A stretch of 64,000 bases of DNA from Paenibacillus sp. H1-7 (GCF_022354825.1 NZ_CP031168.1:2233501-2297500), one strand, 5' to 3'; numbered from the stretch's first letter, positions 18,001 through 27,003 are shown. Made by a program: numbers and translations. Notes: generated from the sequence alone by a model not told the origin.

Positions 18001-19118
18001 AGCCTAACGGGACCCGGTCCGAGACGGGCAATACGATTTATCAAGAGGTAGTTCTCCCGAATAGCAATGTCGTTGCCGTGTTCAGCGGCCATTATACAGG
18101 CAGCGCGCTCCTAACGGATCAGGTGGACGACAATGGCGACGGTCAGCCCGATCGTAAAGTATATCAAATGCTTAACGATTATCAAGGCTTTGAGGAAGGC
18201 GGCCTCGGGTACATGAAGCTGCTGCATTTTGATACGGAAAGCGGCAACCTGTATGTCAATACGTACTCTCCTTACAAGAACGATTATAATTACTATGAAC
18301 CGGATCAATATCCGGGCAAGGACGAAGTGACGTTAACGTTGAACTTGACGCCGAAAGAGAAACGGGTAGCGACTGACTATATCGAAGCAAAACTCCTGAC
18401 GAACGAAGCAATCGGCTCCGTTGCTAAAGTAGCCAGCGGGCAAATCGCACAGGTGCATTGGAACGGTCTCGGAGAGCTTAAGACTTACTCCTGGTACACG
18501 GTAGCGGAGGATGCGTATGGCGGCCGGATCAGCTCGGACGTATGGCAATTTACAACGAAGGATGCCATTACGGCCCCTGGCGGTCTGCGCGCCGTTACCG
18601 TTACCGATACGTCGGTGGAGCTTGCGTGGCCGAGGGTGACGGATGCCGGCTCGGGACCAATGAATTACGATGTCTGGATGAACGGCAAGCTACATGCAAC
18701 GGTTACGGATACGGTATACGGGTCGGTTACGGAAGCTGTGTATAACGTGACCGGACTTGCGCCGGACACCTCGTATTCGTTCCACATTGTAGCCAAAGAC
18801 GGCAAGGGCAATACATCGGACCCTAGTCCGGTGCTGACGGTCAAGACGCAGACCAATCTATCCGTTGTCCGGCAGGCCGTTCAGGATCTTGTGGCTTCCG
18901 GGCAGCTACGGGCTCCGTTAGCATCGCAATTGCAGAATAATTTGATGCAGGCCGAGCATCAATACGATAAGGGATCGCTCCGACAAGCATCCAAGCATAT
19001 TGAAGACTTCCTGAAGCATTTGAACAACAAAGCGATGGAGAAGCATATATCGGCAGAAGGGAAAAGCTTGCTTCAGCAAAAGGCAGACGCTTTACTTGTG
19101 GTATGGAAAGCTATTTAA
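15063..19118 (+). CDS. Secreted lamin-tail/metallophosphoesterase surface protein
   Basis: This 1351 aa protein starts at an ATG behind GGGAGG. A Sec signal peptide (about 1-36) is followed by a lamin-tail domain (about 42-210, LLITELVPDTSNVNGADGYE), Ig-like repeats (about 230-640), a linking beta region and a calcineurin-like metallophosphoesterase domain (about 815-1080). The latter has VWMSDTQFY, VVHTGDLVNE, LAGNHDVG, CLHDYL and FSGHYTGS as the expected metal-ligand blocks. An FN3 domain (about 1170-1260) and a FIVAR-like helical tail complete it. It probably cleaves a phosphoester outside the cell or at the wall. No sortase or SLH anchor is visible. A cre-like site lies in its promoter, linking it to carbon supply. 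Confidence 0.82.
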   Translation: MKRTQSVRRTISFLLAITLIISWVTPIGPVYAQAAAAVGSTTPHLLITELVPDTSNVNGADGYEFIEVYNNTDKPISFKDYKIIYRYLESESTWAFEPDNVVVQPRDTLLFWIINTYNPHLTVADFNAHFKTNLVENQDIVLIHSGGMANTRMREVVVATNTGHEIVTAFYNEGEQITAPDKGIFYRYPEDGSNKMALTSGGQLPATPGVVDPSQVPSEPLHIVDTTAPVIRNETGASADPAQGVEIIAEAQDDTWVKTLTLMVRTEKSGSFTPFNMKLSRQDSKYHHTIGLLDLIGNAYLDYYFVATDGVHETTSDTYRIDLDGNDASPRLNVAEGSILKGPTLLKASAKHTDPLQLQLTIDGSVVSGTYRALEKPAYFVFEAQGMNGKNAVTSGSEILYMADQAVNDFGSVIAPIDPSKLHEGDNVIAIRAGSSVRPYFEDNPETNLDDYDVRNVRLLLADGTEIRANGYEDPTKLLDIGDNGRFLPVVYFTFPIPSEKLTSLAYPWNTAAAADGDHQIKVSAPDQSQATVRVKVDNTAPEIRTSVEEGKAYKGAFTIEAAAVDPVAGVKTVEVQLDGKRIQTPYGASSATLSPGSHELRIEAEDRVGNRAEKSVRFTTPVETPDEPAVAAPSDGAVGVDLNPALQVRVNDPTGDDMKVTFYKGYKYGAANRDSVRFFTNATDWEPPSVFQPAGETELTEEEASKLLAVDGQYAKVDSTTQFPYLRMQVKLDEGVSNDDQIEIVWKGHSLAGRKVTMYAWNHAQGQWTDAASFVPSTEDDFTLRGKVTAGDYVRDRKVDVIVQDQIPARGDYDYTFVWMSDTQFYSELYPHIYESQVNWIKDKASEMNIRYVVHTGDLVNEPTAAYQWDRASANMKVLEDANIPYGVLAGNHDVGTTDSDYTTYYKYFGADRFERQPYYGDSYKNNRGHYDLISANGNDYLFLYMGWSIGSEEIAWMNSILTQYPERTAVICLHDYLQPNGTRSETGNTIYQEVVLPNSNVVAVFSGHYTGSALLTDQVDDNGDGQPDRKVYQMLNDYQGFEEGGLGYMKLLHFDTESGNLYVNTYSPYKNDYNYYEPDQYPGKDEVTLTLNLTPKEKRVATDYIEAKLLTNEAIGSVAKVASGQIAQVHWNGLGELKTYSWYTVAEDAYGGRISSDVWQFTTKDAITAPGGLRAVTVTDTSVELAWPRVTDAGSGPMNYDVWMNGKLHATVTDTVYGSVTEAVYNVTGLAPDTSYSFHIVAKDGKGNTSDPSPVLTVKTQTNLSVVRQAVQDLVASGQLRAPLASQLQNNLMQAEHQYDKGSLRQASKHIEDFLKHLNNKAMEKHISAEGKSLLQQKADALLVVWKAI

Positions 19119-19161
19119 AGCAAGGGATTGTATAAAGCGTGTGCTTGTTGAATGCACTGTA

Positions 19162-19206
19162 AGAGCCGATGGAGCCGGTGAGGCCGCTTCCATCGGCTCT
19201 TTTTTG
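19162..19206 (+). terminator. Strong terminator after the metallophosphoesterase gene
   Basis: AGAGCCGATGG pairs perfectly with CCATCGGCTCT, followed by TTTTT. Confidence 0.9.
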
Positions 19207-19271
19207 ACTATAGGACGGGGTCAGCAAAGTATGTAATAACGGTGGTTTTAAGAATAAGGAATATCGGTTAG

Positions 19272-19361
19272 CTTCTGATTATCACGGTTGTTGTACTTGG
19301 AGGATGTACTATTAACGGGTCATATACATCTACAACTTCGTATTTGAAACGGGTACGTTAG
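19272..19361 (+). pseudogene. Remnant of a small lipoprotein ending in repeat copy D
   Basis: The open stretch reads LLIITVVVLGGCTINGSYTS, a lipoprotein leader with a VLGGC lipobox. It has lost its start codon and stops within about 30 codons at a TAG that belongs to the DR-L of repeat D. It looks like a worn-down cargo gene of the repeat. Confidence 0.3.
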
Positions 19362-19440
19362 GTCAATTCCATCAAGGAGCAGTTTGCCGCCGCGGCAGCT
19401 GCTCTTTCTGTCATTAAGCTAATGGGCAGGATAGTTCAAT
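19346..19440 (+). repeat. Dispersed hairpin repeat, copy D (complete)
   Basis: DR-L GAAACGGGTACGTTAGGTC, hairpin AGGAGCAGTTTGCCG/CGGCAGCTGCTCTT (19376-19407) and DR-R GCTAATGGGCAGGATAGTTC (19418-19440). The hairpin matches the type seen in copy K at 56247. Confidence 0.85.
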
Positions 19441-19546
19441 TATTTCTCGAATATTTTCTGAGTTGGATAATTTTATAAACCTTGTGAATAAACGTTATGT
19501 GAAATCATAGTGTGATATTTAATGAAAGCATCTAAAGGAGCCCTGT

Positions 19547-20113
19547 ATGAAGACAATTATCTATATGGTTAGGCATGGAGAATCACCATACAATGAAGGA
19601 AATGAAAGAACAAGAGGGCTTACCCCAAAAGGAAAGATCGATATTGAAAAAGTAACGAAGTTACTTATAGGTGAAGGAATAGACATGATTATATCAAGTC
19701 CTTATAATCGAGCAATTCTTAGTGTTGAGGGATTGGCCGAGCACTTAAAGTTAGATATTAAAGTATTTGAAGATCTTAGAGAACGTCATTTTGCATCTAA
19801 TACTATTGAAAATGTAGAGTTAATGTCTAGTATCAGAGAGAGTTTTAATGACCCTAATTATACCTTGCCGGGTGGAGAGTCTAATGCTGATTGTCAGAAA
19901 AGAGCAATCTCAGTTCTAAAGCCCATACTAAAAGAGCACAGAGGGAAGAAAATAGCAATCGGGACTCATGGTCTTGTAATGACTTTGATGATGAACCATT
20001 TTGATCCAGCTTTTGGCTTGGAGTTTTTGAATCAATTAAAGAAACCAGATATCTATAAAATGCAATTCGAGGACTTAGAATTAGAAGAAGTAACAAGAAT
20101 GTGGAATGATTAA
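19547..20113 (+). CDS. Histidine phosphatase family protein (phosphoglycerate-mutase-like)
   Basis: The 188 aa cytoplasmic protein has the catalytic VRHGESPYNEGN motif at the N-terminus, the ISSPYNRAILSVEGLA block and the second catalytic histidine in AIGTHGLVMTLMM. Members remove phosphate from sugars, nucleotides or proteins; the substrate is open. AAAGGAGCCC precedes the ATG. The gene lies between repeat copies D and E and its TAA stop touches DR-L of copy E. This makes it a clear one-gene repeat unit. Confidence 0.85.
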   Translation: MKTIIYMVRHGESPYNEGNERTRGLTPKGKIDIEKVTKLLIGEGIDMIISSPYNRAILSVEGLAEHLKLDIKVFEDLRERHFASNTIENVELMSSIRESFNDPNYTLPGGESNADCQKRAISVLKPILKEHRGKKIAIGTHGLVMTLMMNHFDPAFGLEFLNQLKKPDIYKMQFEDLELEEVTRMWND

Positions 20114-20187
20114 GCTAACGGGTACGATAGTCTAATGTGTCTTCATGCCAATTTTCTGTGAAGGATGCTAACGCTAAATTTCGACGG
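20114..20187 (+). repeat. Dispersed repeat, copy E (DR-L plus worn DR-R)
   Basis: DR-L GCTAACGGGTACGATAGTC starts at the base after the phosphatase stop codon. A weak CTTCA/TGAAG hairpin and a worn DR-R (GCTAACGCTAAATTTC at 20167) follow. Confidence 0.75.
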
Positions 20188-20273
20188 ATGACTTACTATT
20201 GAGTTGAGCTATTTATTGTATATCTATTTTAGATACATATGTACATTTGAGATGTAACTCAGGGGGGAATAAG

Positions 20274-21029
20274 ATGAATCTAACTGACTTCAATGCATTC
20301 ATTAAAAGCTCCTTTGGCAACTTAGTTGATCAATTTAAAGAGAATGATGAGTATGGTTTTAATAACCCACTATCACAGGAAATCATTCGAGTTGGGTTCA
20401 CAACGAATCTTACTCCAGACGTGATTCGCAGAGCAGCGGACAATAAAGTTCAGTTCATTATTACTCACCATGACGCTTGGGGGTTTCTCTATGGCGTAAA
20501 GGAACAATGTATGAGAGACCTGAGAGAAAATGAAATTTCACATTTTTATATACACCTCCCTTTGGATTTTGTTGAATTTGGTACTTGCAATTCGTTATTA
20601 CAAGAAATCGGGATAATAAAAAAAATTCAGCAGACACACTATAAAAACAACAAAGAAATCATTGGAATTGGTGAGTATTACGAATCCATAACTTTTGAAG
20701 AGCTAGTGGAAAGAATCACCAATTCATTGGGTGAGGATGTAAAGACGTGGAAAAACTCCAACTTGCCTATTAAGAGGGTCGGTGTACTTACAGGTGCTGG
20801 AAATTCTACGGACTTAATAAGACAAGCAAAAGAAGCGAAATGCGATGTGTATATAACGGGTGAAAAATCTTTGTACTCTGTTCAATACGCAAAATTCATT
20901 GGTATGAATCTGATTGTTGGAAGTCATACATTCACAGAGGTCTTTGGCGTTAAAGCTCTTGTGGAGAGGCTGAAAACTCAGTTTAACGAGATTGAGACCA
21001 TATATCTTGAAGAGGAACATGTAGAGTAA
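20274..21029 (+). CDS. Nif3-like dinuclear metal-centre protein
   Basis: The 251 aa protein has the Nif3/GTP-cyclohydrolase-I-type-2 pattern: FIITHHDAWG with paired metal-ligand histidines, HLPLDF, and the C-terminal GSHTFTEVFGVKAL with the last ligands. The biochemical role of the family is not settled. The ATG at 20274 is used because CAGGGGGGAAT gives good spacing; the frame extends to 20247 without a site. It lies between repeat copy E and a terminator. It is AT-richer than the core genes nearby, which suggests it came with the repeat. Confidence 0.8.
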   Translation: MNLTDFNAFIKSSFGNLVDQFKENDEYGFNNPLSQEIIRVGFTTNLTPDVIRRAADNKVQFIITHHDAWGFLYGVKEQCMRDLRENEISHFYIHLPLDFVEFGTCNSLLQEIGIIKKIQQTHYKNNKEIIGIGEYYESITFEELVERITNSLGEDVKTWKNSNLPIKRVGVLTGAGNSTDLIRQAKEAKCDVYITGEKSLYSVQYAKFIGMNLIVGSHTFTEVFGVKALVERLKTQFNEIETIYLEEEHVE

Positions 21030-21117
21030 CCCCACTTTAGCTAAGCACTTGCCATTCAGACGGCTGAACTGGGATGCAATCCGGCCAAGCCGAGAGTTGG
21101 AAGTTAACGGAATTGGA

Positions 21118-21152
21118 AACACCACGCACAGGATTGGTGCGTGGTGTTTTTT
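21118..21152 (+). terminator. Terminator after the Nif3-like gene
   Basis: AACACCACGCAC pairs with GTGCGTGGTGTT and is followed by TTTTATT. Confidence 0.85.
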
Positions 21153-21172
21153 ATTGAAATTAATAAGTTTAT

Positions 21173-21778
21173 TTAAAACCGCGGCAGATTGGAAAGGTTA
21201 TTATCCGGGTTCCCGTCGGGATAAGATCTTAGTGTTTTTTGTCCCTCGCGGTTTTTACCTGTATTAACATCTTCAATGAGACCCATTTCCGCTAATGCGA
21301 TAGCCGATGCAATATCCGCAACGGAACCGTCCTGAAACTGAACTGCACTTATGCCTCCATTTTCATAATGAACTGCTTGGATGATCGCTTTGTTAGGATC
21401 AATGGTATGCGGACCTTTGCCGTACTGTGTCCCGTCCCGCATAAAAGTACCGTACTGCACCGGTTGACCAAGCTTGTTATAACCGGAATATCCGCCTTGG
21501 TAGCCTACATTACGGGCATCGGCATTATTAATTCCCGTATTTCGCTGCCCATAAACGGCATTAGGATCGCCAGTTGATCCCGGGACAGGCATTCCGCCTT
21601 GGAACGTCTGTGGGTTACCTTGTGCTTGTGCTATAAACCTCGTGCTTTCCTGTGAGCTAATTTGAGGAATCGGCATTCCATTCCAAGCAAAGTTTTCATT
21701 ATGAGTTGGCGCAACCGAATCCGACGGGCTAAGTTGATTCTGATTCATTTGTGCTTGCCATCTTCTACGTCTGGGCAT
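21173..21778 (-). CDS. DUF3892-family protein
   Basis: The 201 aa protein has a Gln/Asn/Gly-rich N-terminal half (about 10-125). The C-terminal DUF3892 domain (about 130-201) has IQAVHYENGGISAVQF, NREGQKTLRSYPDGN and the final NNLSNLPRF. DUF3892 proteins are small Firmicute proteins of unknown function. AAGGAG lies 12 bp before the ATG. It is divergent from the esterase gene and shares a short intergenic region with it. Confidence 0.75.
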   Translation of the reverse strand: MPRRRRWQAQMNQNQLSPSDSVAPTHNENFAWNGMPIPQISSQESTRFIAQAQGNPQTFQGGMPVPGSTGDPNAVYGQRNTGINNADARNVGYQGGYSGYNKLGQPVQYGTFMRDGTQYGKGPHTIDPNKAIIQAVHYENGGISAVQFQDGSVADIASAIALAEMGLIEDVNTGKNREGQKTLRSYPDGNPDNNLSNLPRF

Positions 21779-21909
21779 TAGTAAGTCAGCTCCTTTTCGA
21801 TGATAAAAATAATATAATTATCTTTTACAAAACGGTTAAACCTATACAGCATAGAGAAACATTCCTTTTCTCGAAACAAAATATCAATGAAGTGCAAGGG
21901 AGAACCGAT

Positions 21910-23187
21910 ATGACAAATGAAATCAGTGAAGCTATCCGCAGGCTAGCCCTGAGCTTGTCCGATAAAGAATCATATAGTAGGCTAATCGATCGTATGGGGG
22001 AAGCGGACTTTGTGCTTCTTGGAGAGGCATCCCACGGCACTTCGGAATTTTATAAGATTCGTACGGAGCTGTCTAAACGGTTAATAACCGAAAAAGGCTT
22101 CCGATTCATTGCTGTAGAAGGCGATTGGCCTTCCTGCTTTACCTTGAATCGATACGTGAAGGGATATCCGGATGCCGGTTCGAACGCTAGAGAGGCACTA
22201 CAGGATTTCAACCGTTGGCCCAGCTGGATGTGGGCGAATGAAGAAGTGCTCCATCTGGCGGAATGGCTCCGCGAATTCAATCTGGATAGGCCGGAGGAAG
22301 AAAAAATCGGTTTTTATGGAATCGATGTATACAGTTTGTGGGAATCCATGAACGAGCTGGTGAACTATTTTCATTCGAAAGATCCGAATAATCTCCAGGC
22401 AGTCAAGAACGCACTGAAGTGTTTCGAGCCATACGGTCAGAGTGAGCAGTCGTACGGAATTTCCGCGTCGCTGTACGGGGAAGGCTGTGAAGACGAGGTA
22501 ATCGAGCTGCTTAAACGGCTGCAGGATCGATGGAAGCAGATTGAACCGAACCAGCGGGAAGAAAAAGAGCTGACCCTAAGCGCTGAGCTTAATGCATTGG
22601 CGGTACAAGGTGCGGAAGCCTATTACCGTACTATGATTAGGCATGATAATGAATCATGGAACTTAAGGGACCGGCATATGGTCAACGTGTTAGAGAAGTT
22701 GATAGAGTTTCACGGAGACGGGGCAAAATGTATCGTATGGGCTCACAACACACATGTTGGCGATGCTCGCGCAACGGATATGGTGGAAGAAGGCATGGTC
22801 AATATCGGTCAGCTGCTGCGGGAAAAGTACGACGGGCACGTCTACGCTGTTGGCTTAGGGACGTACCAGGGCTCGGTCATAGCCGGTAAGGAATGGGGAG
22901 CTCCGCTGGAAGTCATGACAGTACCGCCTGCGATTCCCGGCAGCTGGGAGGAGCTGCTTCATCGCATGGGCGGGGATGATCTGCTTCTTATGTTCGACAC
23001 TCATTCGTCTTGGTCTTGGCCAAACCAGAAGCCCATCGGTCATCGGGCGATTGGCGTCGTATATCATCCACGTTGGGAAAGAGGGAATTACGTTCCTACA
23101 CTTATTGATATGCGATATGATGCTTTTATTTATGTCGATCGTTCGAGAGCGCTAACGCCGCTTGAGGTAGAGCAGCTGTTTGTTTAA
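21910..23187 (+). CDS. Erythromycin-esterase-family protein
   Basis: The 425 aa protein has the family signatures LGEASHGTSEFYKIR with the active-site histidine, AVEGDWPSCFTLNRYV, WMWANEEVLHLAEWLREFN, RDRHMVNVLE and WAHNTHVGDAR. Some members open macrolide lactones (Ere). Most chromosomal members, including Bacillus homologues, do not clearly confer resistance, so macrolide esterase activity should not be assumed. The ATG at 21910 follows AGGGAG; the longer frame has no site. Confidence 0.85.
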   Translation: MTNEISEAIRRLALSLSDKESYSRLIDRMGEADFVLLGEASHGTSEFYKIRTELSKRLITEKGFRFIAVEGDWPSCFTLNRYVKGYPDAGSNAREALQDFNRWPSWMWANEEVLHLAEWLREFNLDRPEEEKIGFYGIDVYSLWESMNELVNYFHSKDPNNLQAVKNALKCFEPYGQSEQSYGISASLYGEGCEDEVIELLKRLQDRWKQIEPNQREEKELTLSAELNALAVQGAEAYYRTMIRHDNESWNLRDRHMVNVLEKLIEFHGDGAKCIVWAHNTHVGDARATDMVEEGMVNIGQLLREKYDGHVYAVGLGTYQGSVIAGKEWGAPLEVMTVPPAIPGSWEELLHRMGGDDLLLMFDTHSSWSWPNQKPIGHRAIGVVYHPRWERGNYVPTLIDMRYDAFIYVDRSRALTPLEVEQLFV

Positions 23188-23218
23188 TCTCTTGTGAATT
23201 TTGTTATCTCGATAGAAT

Positions 23219-23246
23219 CCCTCCGGACTAACGGAGGGACTTTTTA
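23219..23246 (+). terminator. Terminator after the esterase gene
   Basis: CCCTCCG pairs with CGGAGGG and is followed by ACTTTTTATT. Confidence 0.85.
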
Positions 23247-23433
23247 TTACTTGCAAATGACTCTCAGGAGAGACATCGACGACACGTACTAGGCTCGTTG
23301 CATGGACAAAATGCTATAAAAATATTATGTTCTTGCCTGTGAAATAGTACATGGAGCGTGTATCCAGCCCTCCCATATTTTTCTATGATAAATTTTATAA
23401 ATAGATTCATCCGAGTAGAAAAGGTGAGAATGC

Positions 23434-23768
23434 GATGCTGCCACCCAATAAGAAAATATGGTATGGAAAACCGACCGACCCGTTTCATATCGAATTCTCG
23501 AATCGAACCGGACATTTCACCATGAATCGGTAATCATATCCATCATCATTATGAAATTTTGTACTTAATCTCCGGGGCTCGCGGTTTTTTCATTAAAGAC
23601 CGGTAATACACGATTCACCAAGGCGACCTTGTGATTATCGATTCCAATGAAATTCACAAATCGTTCGACATCGGCGTTCCCGATTCTGAAAGAGTCGTCG
23701 TGAGCACTACACCGGCCAACAAAAACAGCTGCGATCGGGGCAAAGGAAGCACGTTCGAAGTGGTCTAG
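23434..23768 (+). pseudogene. Broken AraC-type cupin sensor domain
   Basis: The frame starts MLPPNKKIWYGKPTDPFHIE and is shifted after HFTMNR. In the next frame it continues as IHHHYEILYLISGARGFFIK, then a TAA, then YTIHQGDLVIIDSNEIHKSF. This is the N-terminal arabinose-binding cupin of an AraC regulator with a frameshift and a nonsense codon. The HTH half is missing. Confidence 0.7.
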
Positions 23769-23901
23769 GTGGGTTTAAACGAAGCTGGTGAGGGAATCTT
23801 GGCTAGTAAACAGCCTGCCGCGTAAAAGTAAACTATTGCTTTAGGGAAGAGCAGGACTAAAATAATGGCTTTGTTTTCTTTTAGTGTTGATATTTGAATA
23901 C

Positions 23902-24419
23902 TTAAAAGACCGCTGAATGAAAAAGCGGTCTTTTAATGGCTGATAATCTAGCTTTGCTATTAGCTTCATTCCTAATGGCATAAACATTATAAGATAAGTA
24001 CTTCGTGTTAGTGCTAACTTCCTTGACGGATTTGTATAATCCTGCACTAGATTTAATTGCCGCTTTAATAAACTCTTTAGTCAAGTCAATAACTTCGGGA
24101 TTTTCCAATATTTCAGAAGCTGATTCAAACTTAATGCCTGAAATTTCATGGATATCCAAAGCATTTGTCTCACCGACAAATAATCCATTTCGAATACGAC
24201 ATATATTCCTGTTTCAATAGAGTTACCTACTTGGCGTACACCGCTTCGAACCCCAATTATTCTTGTTGGTACAGCAGATATACCAGTTTCTTCCTTAAGC
24301 TCCCTTATTACAGCTTCTTCTAGTGATTCACCTGCTTCAACAATTCCACCAGGAATCATCCATAACCTTTCTGTTTTCTGTAACAAGGTCTCATTAGAGA
24401 AGATTAGTGTTTGAGACAT
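23902..24419 (-). pseudogene. NUDIX hydrolase, truncated and frameshifted
   Basis: The minus strand keeps a NUDIX box: MIPGGIVEAGESLEEAVIRE then LKEETG. The frame shifts by one base after FEMDYLS and continues as GETNALDIHEISGIKFESAS. The N-terminal strand before the box is cut by the IS1595-like transposase remnant. It is not functional as a standard NUDIX enzyme. Confidence 0.7.
23904..23940. terminator. Palindromic terminator at the end of the NUDIX remnant
   Basis: AAAAGACCGCT (23904-23914) pairs with AGCGGTCTTTT (23924-23934). The T/A runs on both sides make it usable in both directions. Confidence 0.7.
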
Positions 24420-25065
24420 TAACTGAAAATAGGCAAGACGTAACCAACATATTTTTCTTGTTTGATGTTGTGTTTTCGTGCTCTTTGCTATCTAAGTAAC
24501 GGAACCAAGCCAAATAATGTTGTAGATACTTGGTCGCAACGCCATTAAATCGGTCAATCCAGCGTTTCAAGCGACTATGATAGCTGTTTACATTCTGAAT
24601 GTGATAAACGCCTTTGACACGCTGTTTACCATCGGATTTGAATCGGTAGTGGGTTAATCCCTTTGTGTTAGCATAGGAACTGAACGCCCTCCAAGAATCG
24701 GTACAAAGCACATTCGACTCGGTTAGGTTACAGCCGATAGCTTCATTTAAACGATACGACCACGCCCAAAAACGCCAGAAAAAGTCATCTTCTGACGGTC
24801 ACGAGCAACCAATACACATACTTGGTCGTTACTAATGCCACGGTATTTGGCTTTACCACCACGTTTACGGGACTTCCGTTCAGTGATATTCCTTTTGCCC
24901 TTTTCAGAGAACAAGAAGTAGGTCTCATCCATTTCGACGATTCCCTGGAAGTTTCTGATTGGGATTTGTTTTAGAGCAGAAAGAATTTTATGTCTCCAAT
25001 AAAACAGAGTTACGTGAGTAACCTCATTACGCAATAACTCCGCACATTTCAGCGTAGTAGACTAT
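24420..25065 (-). pseudogene. IS1595-family transposase remnant
   Basis: Two frames on the minus strand together give most of an ISXO2-like transposase: TLFYWRHKILSALKQIP, GIVEMDETYFLFSEKG with the first catalytic acidic residues, then CTDSWRAFSSYANTKGLTHY and HIQNVNSYHSRLKRWIDRF. The frame changes near 24745 and the N-terminus stops at a TAG near 25066. It is a dead element whose insertion removed the start of the NUDIX gene. From here to 25365 I see only the leader of the next operon. Confidence 0.78.
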
Positions 25066-25364
25066 AAAGAACTATCATCAGCCAAGCGCTTCTCCGTTGT
25101 CGTCCTGCTTTGCGTTCATGCTACAAGCGGTTGTAACACTAAACTAGCTGAAAATCCGTTGTATAGCGCATATTTCCACATCCTTTTGCAGAAAAATGAC
25201 AAATGCAAAAATGTGCAAATTACCTTTATTGCGAAAATCACAAAAATATGGGCTTGTTGGAAAGGGCTCTCTCCGTTAAAGTTCAGGACATCGAAGCGAT
25301 ATTTTCACACCATCCATTCAAGCTTCTGCACAATGCCAATACGAAATGAAACGGGAGGATCTGT

Positions 25365-26915
25365 ATGCAAAGAAATTGGGGGAAGAAAAAAAGGTTGACG
25401 ATCTCGACGATCGCTATGGCTTTAATGAGCATGGCCGCATTGTCCGGCTGTGGACAAAATCCGGCGCCGGCTGCATCCGGGAGTGACAGCAGCAGCGGCA
25501 GCAAGCCGACGGAAATCAGCATTATAAGCGCATTTACAAGCGCGAATCCGCCGGATCCTAACGGCGAAACTCAAAAAGCGATTGAGAAGGCAACGAATAC
25601 AAAGCTAAATATTCAATGGGTTTCGGCGAATAACTATAAAGAGCGTTTGAACGTCAGCATGTCCTCCGGGGACATTCCTGATGTAGTGATGATCGACGAC
25701 CCGTTCTCCACAATGTTCCGCTCTATGGCTCAGCAGGGGGCATTCTGGGACATCACTTCGCTGTACAGCAAATATCCGAATATCAGTAAGCAGATCCCGG
25801 CCGAGGCTTGGAAAGCGACAAAGATGCAGGACGGCAAAAACTATGGCGTTCCGCGGCCTCGCGGAGCCGAGGGCGCCCGCTTCTTCACACTGCGAAAGGA
25901 TTGGCTGGATAAGCTGGGTATGCAGGTGCCGACGACGACCGACGAATTGTATAACGTAATGAAAGCCTTTAAGGAAAAAGATCCGGATGGCAACGGCAAG
26001 AACGACACCATCGGATTTGCCGGCAACGTAAATGCTGCGGATATGGGTACGCTCGGTATTGTCATCAACAGCTTCACCGGTGCGACGGGAAACTGGAAGG
26101 ATCAAAACGGAAGCCTGGTTTATACCGATATGATGCCGGAGACGAGAAGCGCGTTGGAGTTTTTAAACAAAGCCTATAAGGAAGGCTTGATCCCTGCCGA
26201 CTTTGCTTCGCTGAAACCGAGCCAGGTGGATGATTTGTACGCCTCCGGTAAAGCAGGCATGATCGCCGATAAAACTGGGAACATGCAGGAGATGATCAGT
26301 AAGCTCGGTAAGGTAGATCCTTCCGTTCACGATCACCAGGCGTTCTATCCGGTAACGTCCATCAATCAGTTTAATCCGAAGGGCCCAGGCTTCCTTGGTA
26401 TGCTGGCTATTTCCAAGCAGGTGCCGGAGGAGAAGCTTAACAAAATTATGGAGATGATCGATAAATGGATGACTCCGGAAGTATTTGACCTGCAAACCTG
26501 GGGCATTGAAGGTACCCACTATACGGTCAAAAGCGGCAATAAAGAGCTGATTAAAGATAAGTACACCGCTTCGGGTATCGACAACTACAACCAGATTGTA
26601 TATGTTGCTGACCCTTATGCGAACACGCTCCACCGTAACTTCCCGAAAGAAAGTATCGATCTGTACACCAAGCTTCAGGATGAGCGTGCCAAAACAAGCA
26701 AGGCTGATCCAAGTATCGGTCTTTATTCGGAGACGTTCCAATCCTATGGTCCCGAGCTTGCGAAACAGGCGCAGGATGTGAAAACGAAGGTCATTCTTGG
26801 CGTCAGCCCGATCACCGCGTGGGACGATTTCGTGAATCAATTGAAATCGAATCCGCAAATGACCAAAATTACGGCGGAAATCAATACATCTTACAAACAG
26901 CGTACAGGGAAATAA
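25365..26915 (+). CDS. Sugar-binding lipoprotein of an Lpl-type ABC transporter
   Basis: The 516 aa protein has a lipoprotein signal with the lipobox LSGC (Cys about 28) and a Ser/Gly-rich linker. The mature part is a type-1 extracellular solute-binding domain as in LplA/YtcQ, with the conserved RKDWLDKLGM and YGVPRPRG segments. It captures an oligosaccharide outside the membrane for the two permeases that follow. GGGAGGA precedes the ATG. It is the first gene of the 25.4-35.8 kb operon-like run. The ATPase is absent, as usual for this class, which shares a common MsmX-type ATPase. Confidence 0.88.
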   Translation: MQRNWGKKKRLTISTIAMALMSMAALSGCGQNPAPAASGSDSSSGSKPTEISIISAFTSANPPDPNGETQKAIEKATNTKLNIQWVSANNYKERLNVSMSSGDIPDVVMIDDPFSTMFRSMAQQGAFWDITSLYSKYPNISKQIPAEAWKATKMQDGKNYGVPRPRGAEGARFFTLRKDWLDKLGMQVPTTTDELYNVMKAFKEKDPDGNGKNDTIGFAGNVNAADMGTLGIVINSFTGATGNWKDQNGSLVYTDMMPETRSALEFLNKAYKEGLIPADFASLKPSQVDDLYASGKAGMIADKTGNMQEMISKLGKVDPSVHDHQAFYPVTSINQFNPKGPGFLGMLAISKQVPEEKLNKIMEMIDKWMTPEVFDLQTWGIEGTHYTVKSGNKELIKDKYTASGIDNYNQIVYVADPYANTLHRNFPKESIDLYTKLQDERAKTSKADPSIGLYSETFQSYGPELAKQAQDVKTKVILGVSPITAWDDFVNQLKSNPQMTKITAEINTSYKQRTGK

Positions 26916-27003
26916 CATCAGAAGAGGGGCCGGCTCCTTGAAGAAATTCGAAGGGGCTGGCTTCCCCGTCATTTACAGCATCTGAAGAAGGAGGTATAAC
27001 AGC

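Noticed and set aside
15105..18092. Long antisense open frames under the metallophosphoesterase gene
   Set aside because: They are shadows of a GC-biased coding frame: no ribosome sites, no domains, and the plus strand is a convincing protein.
21910..23187. Macrolide resistance gene
   Set aside because: The family name is erythromycin esterase, but chromosomal members of this type often lack that activity, so resistance is not claimed.
25100..25364. cre site or riboswitch before the first transport operon
   Set aside because: CTACAAGCGGTTGTAAC near 25117 is palindromic but does not fit the cre consensus, and no riboswitch-like folded core could be recognised.
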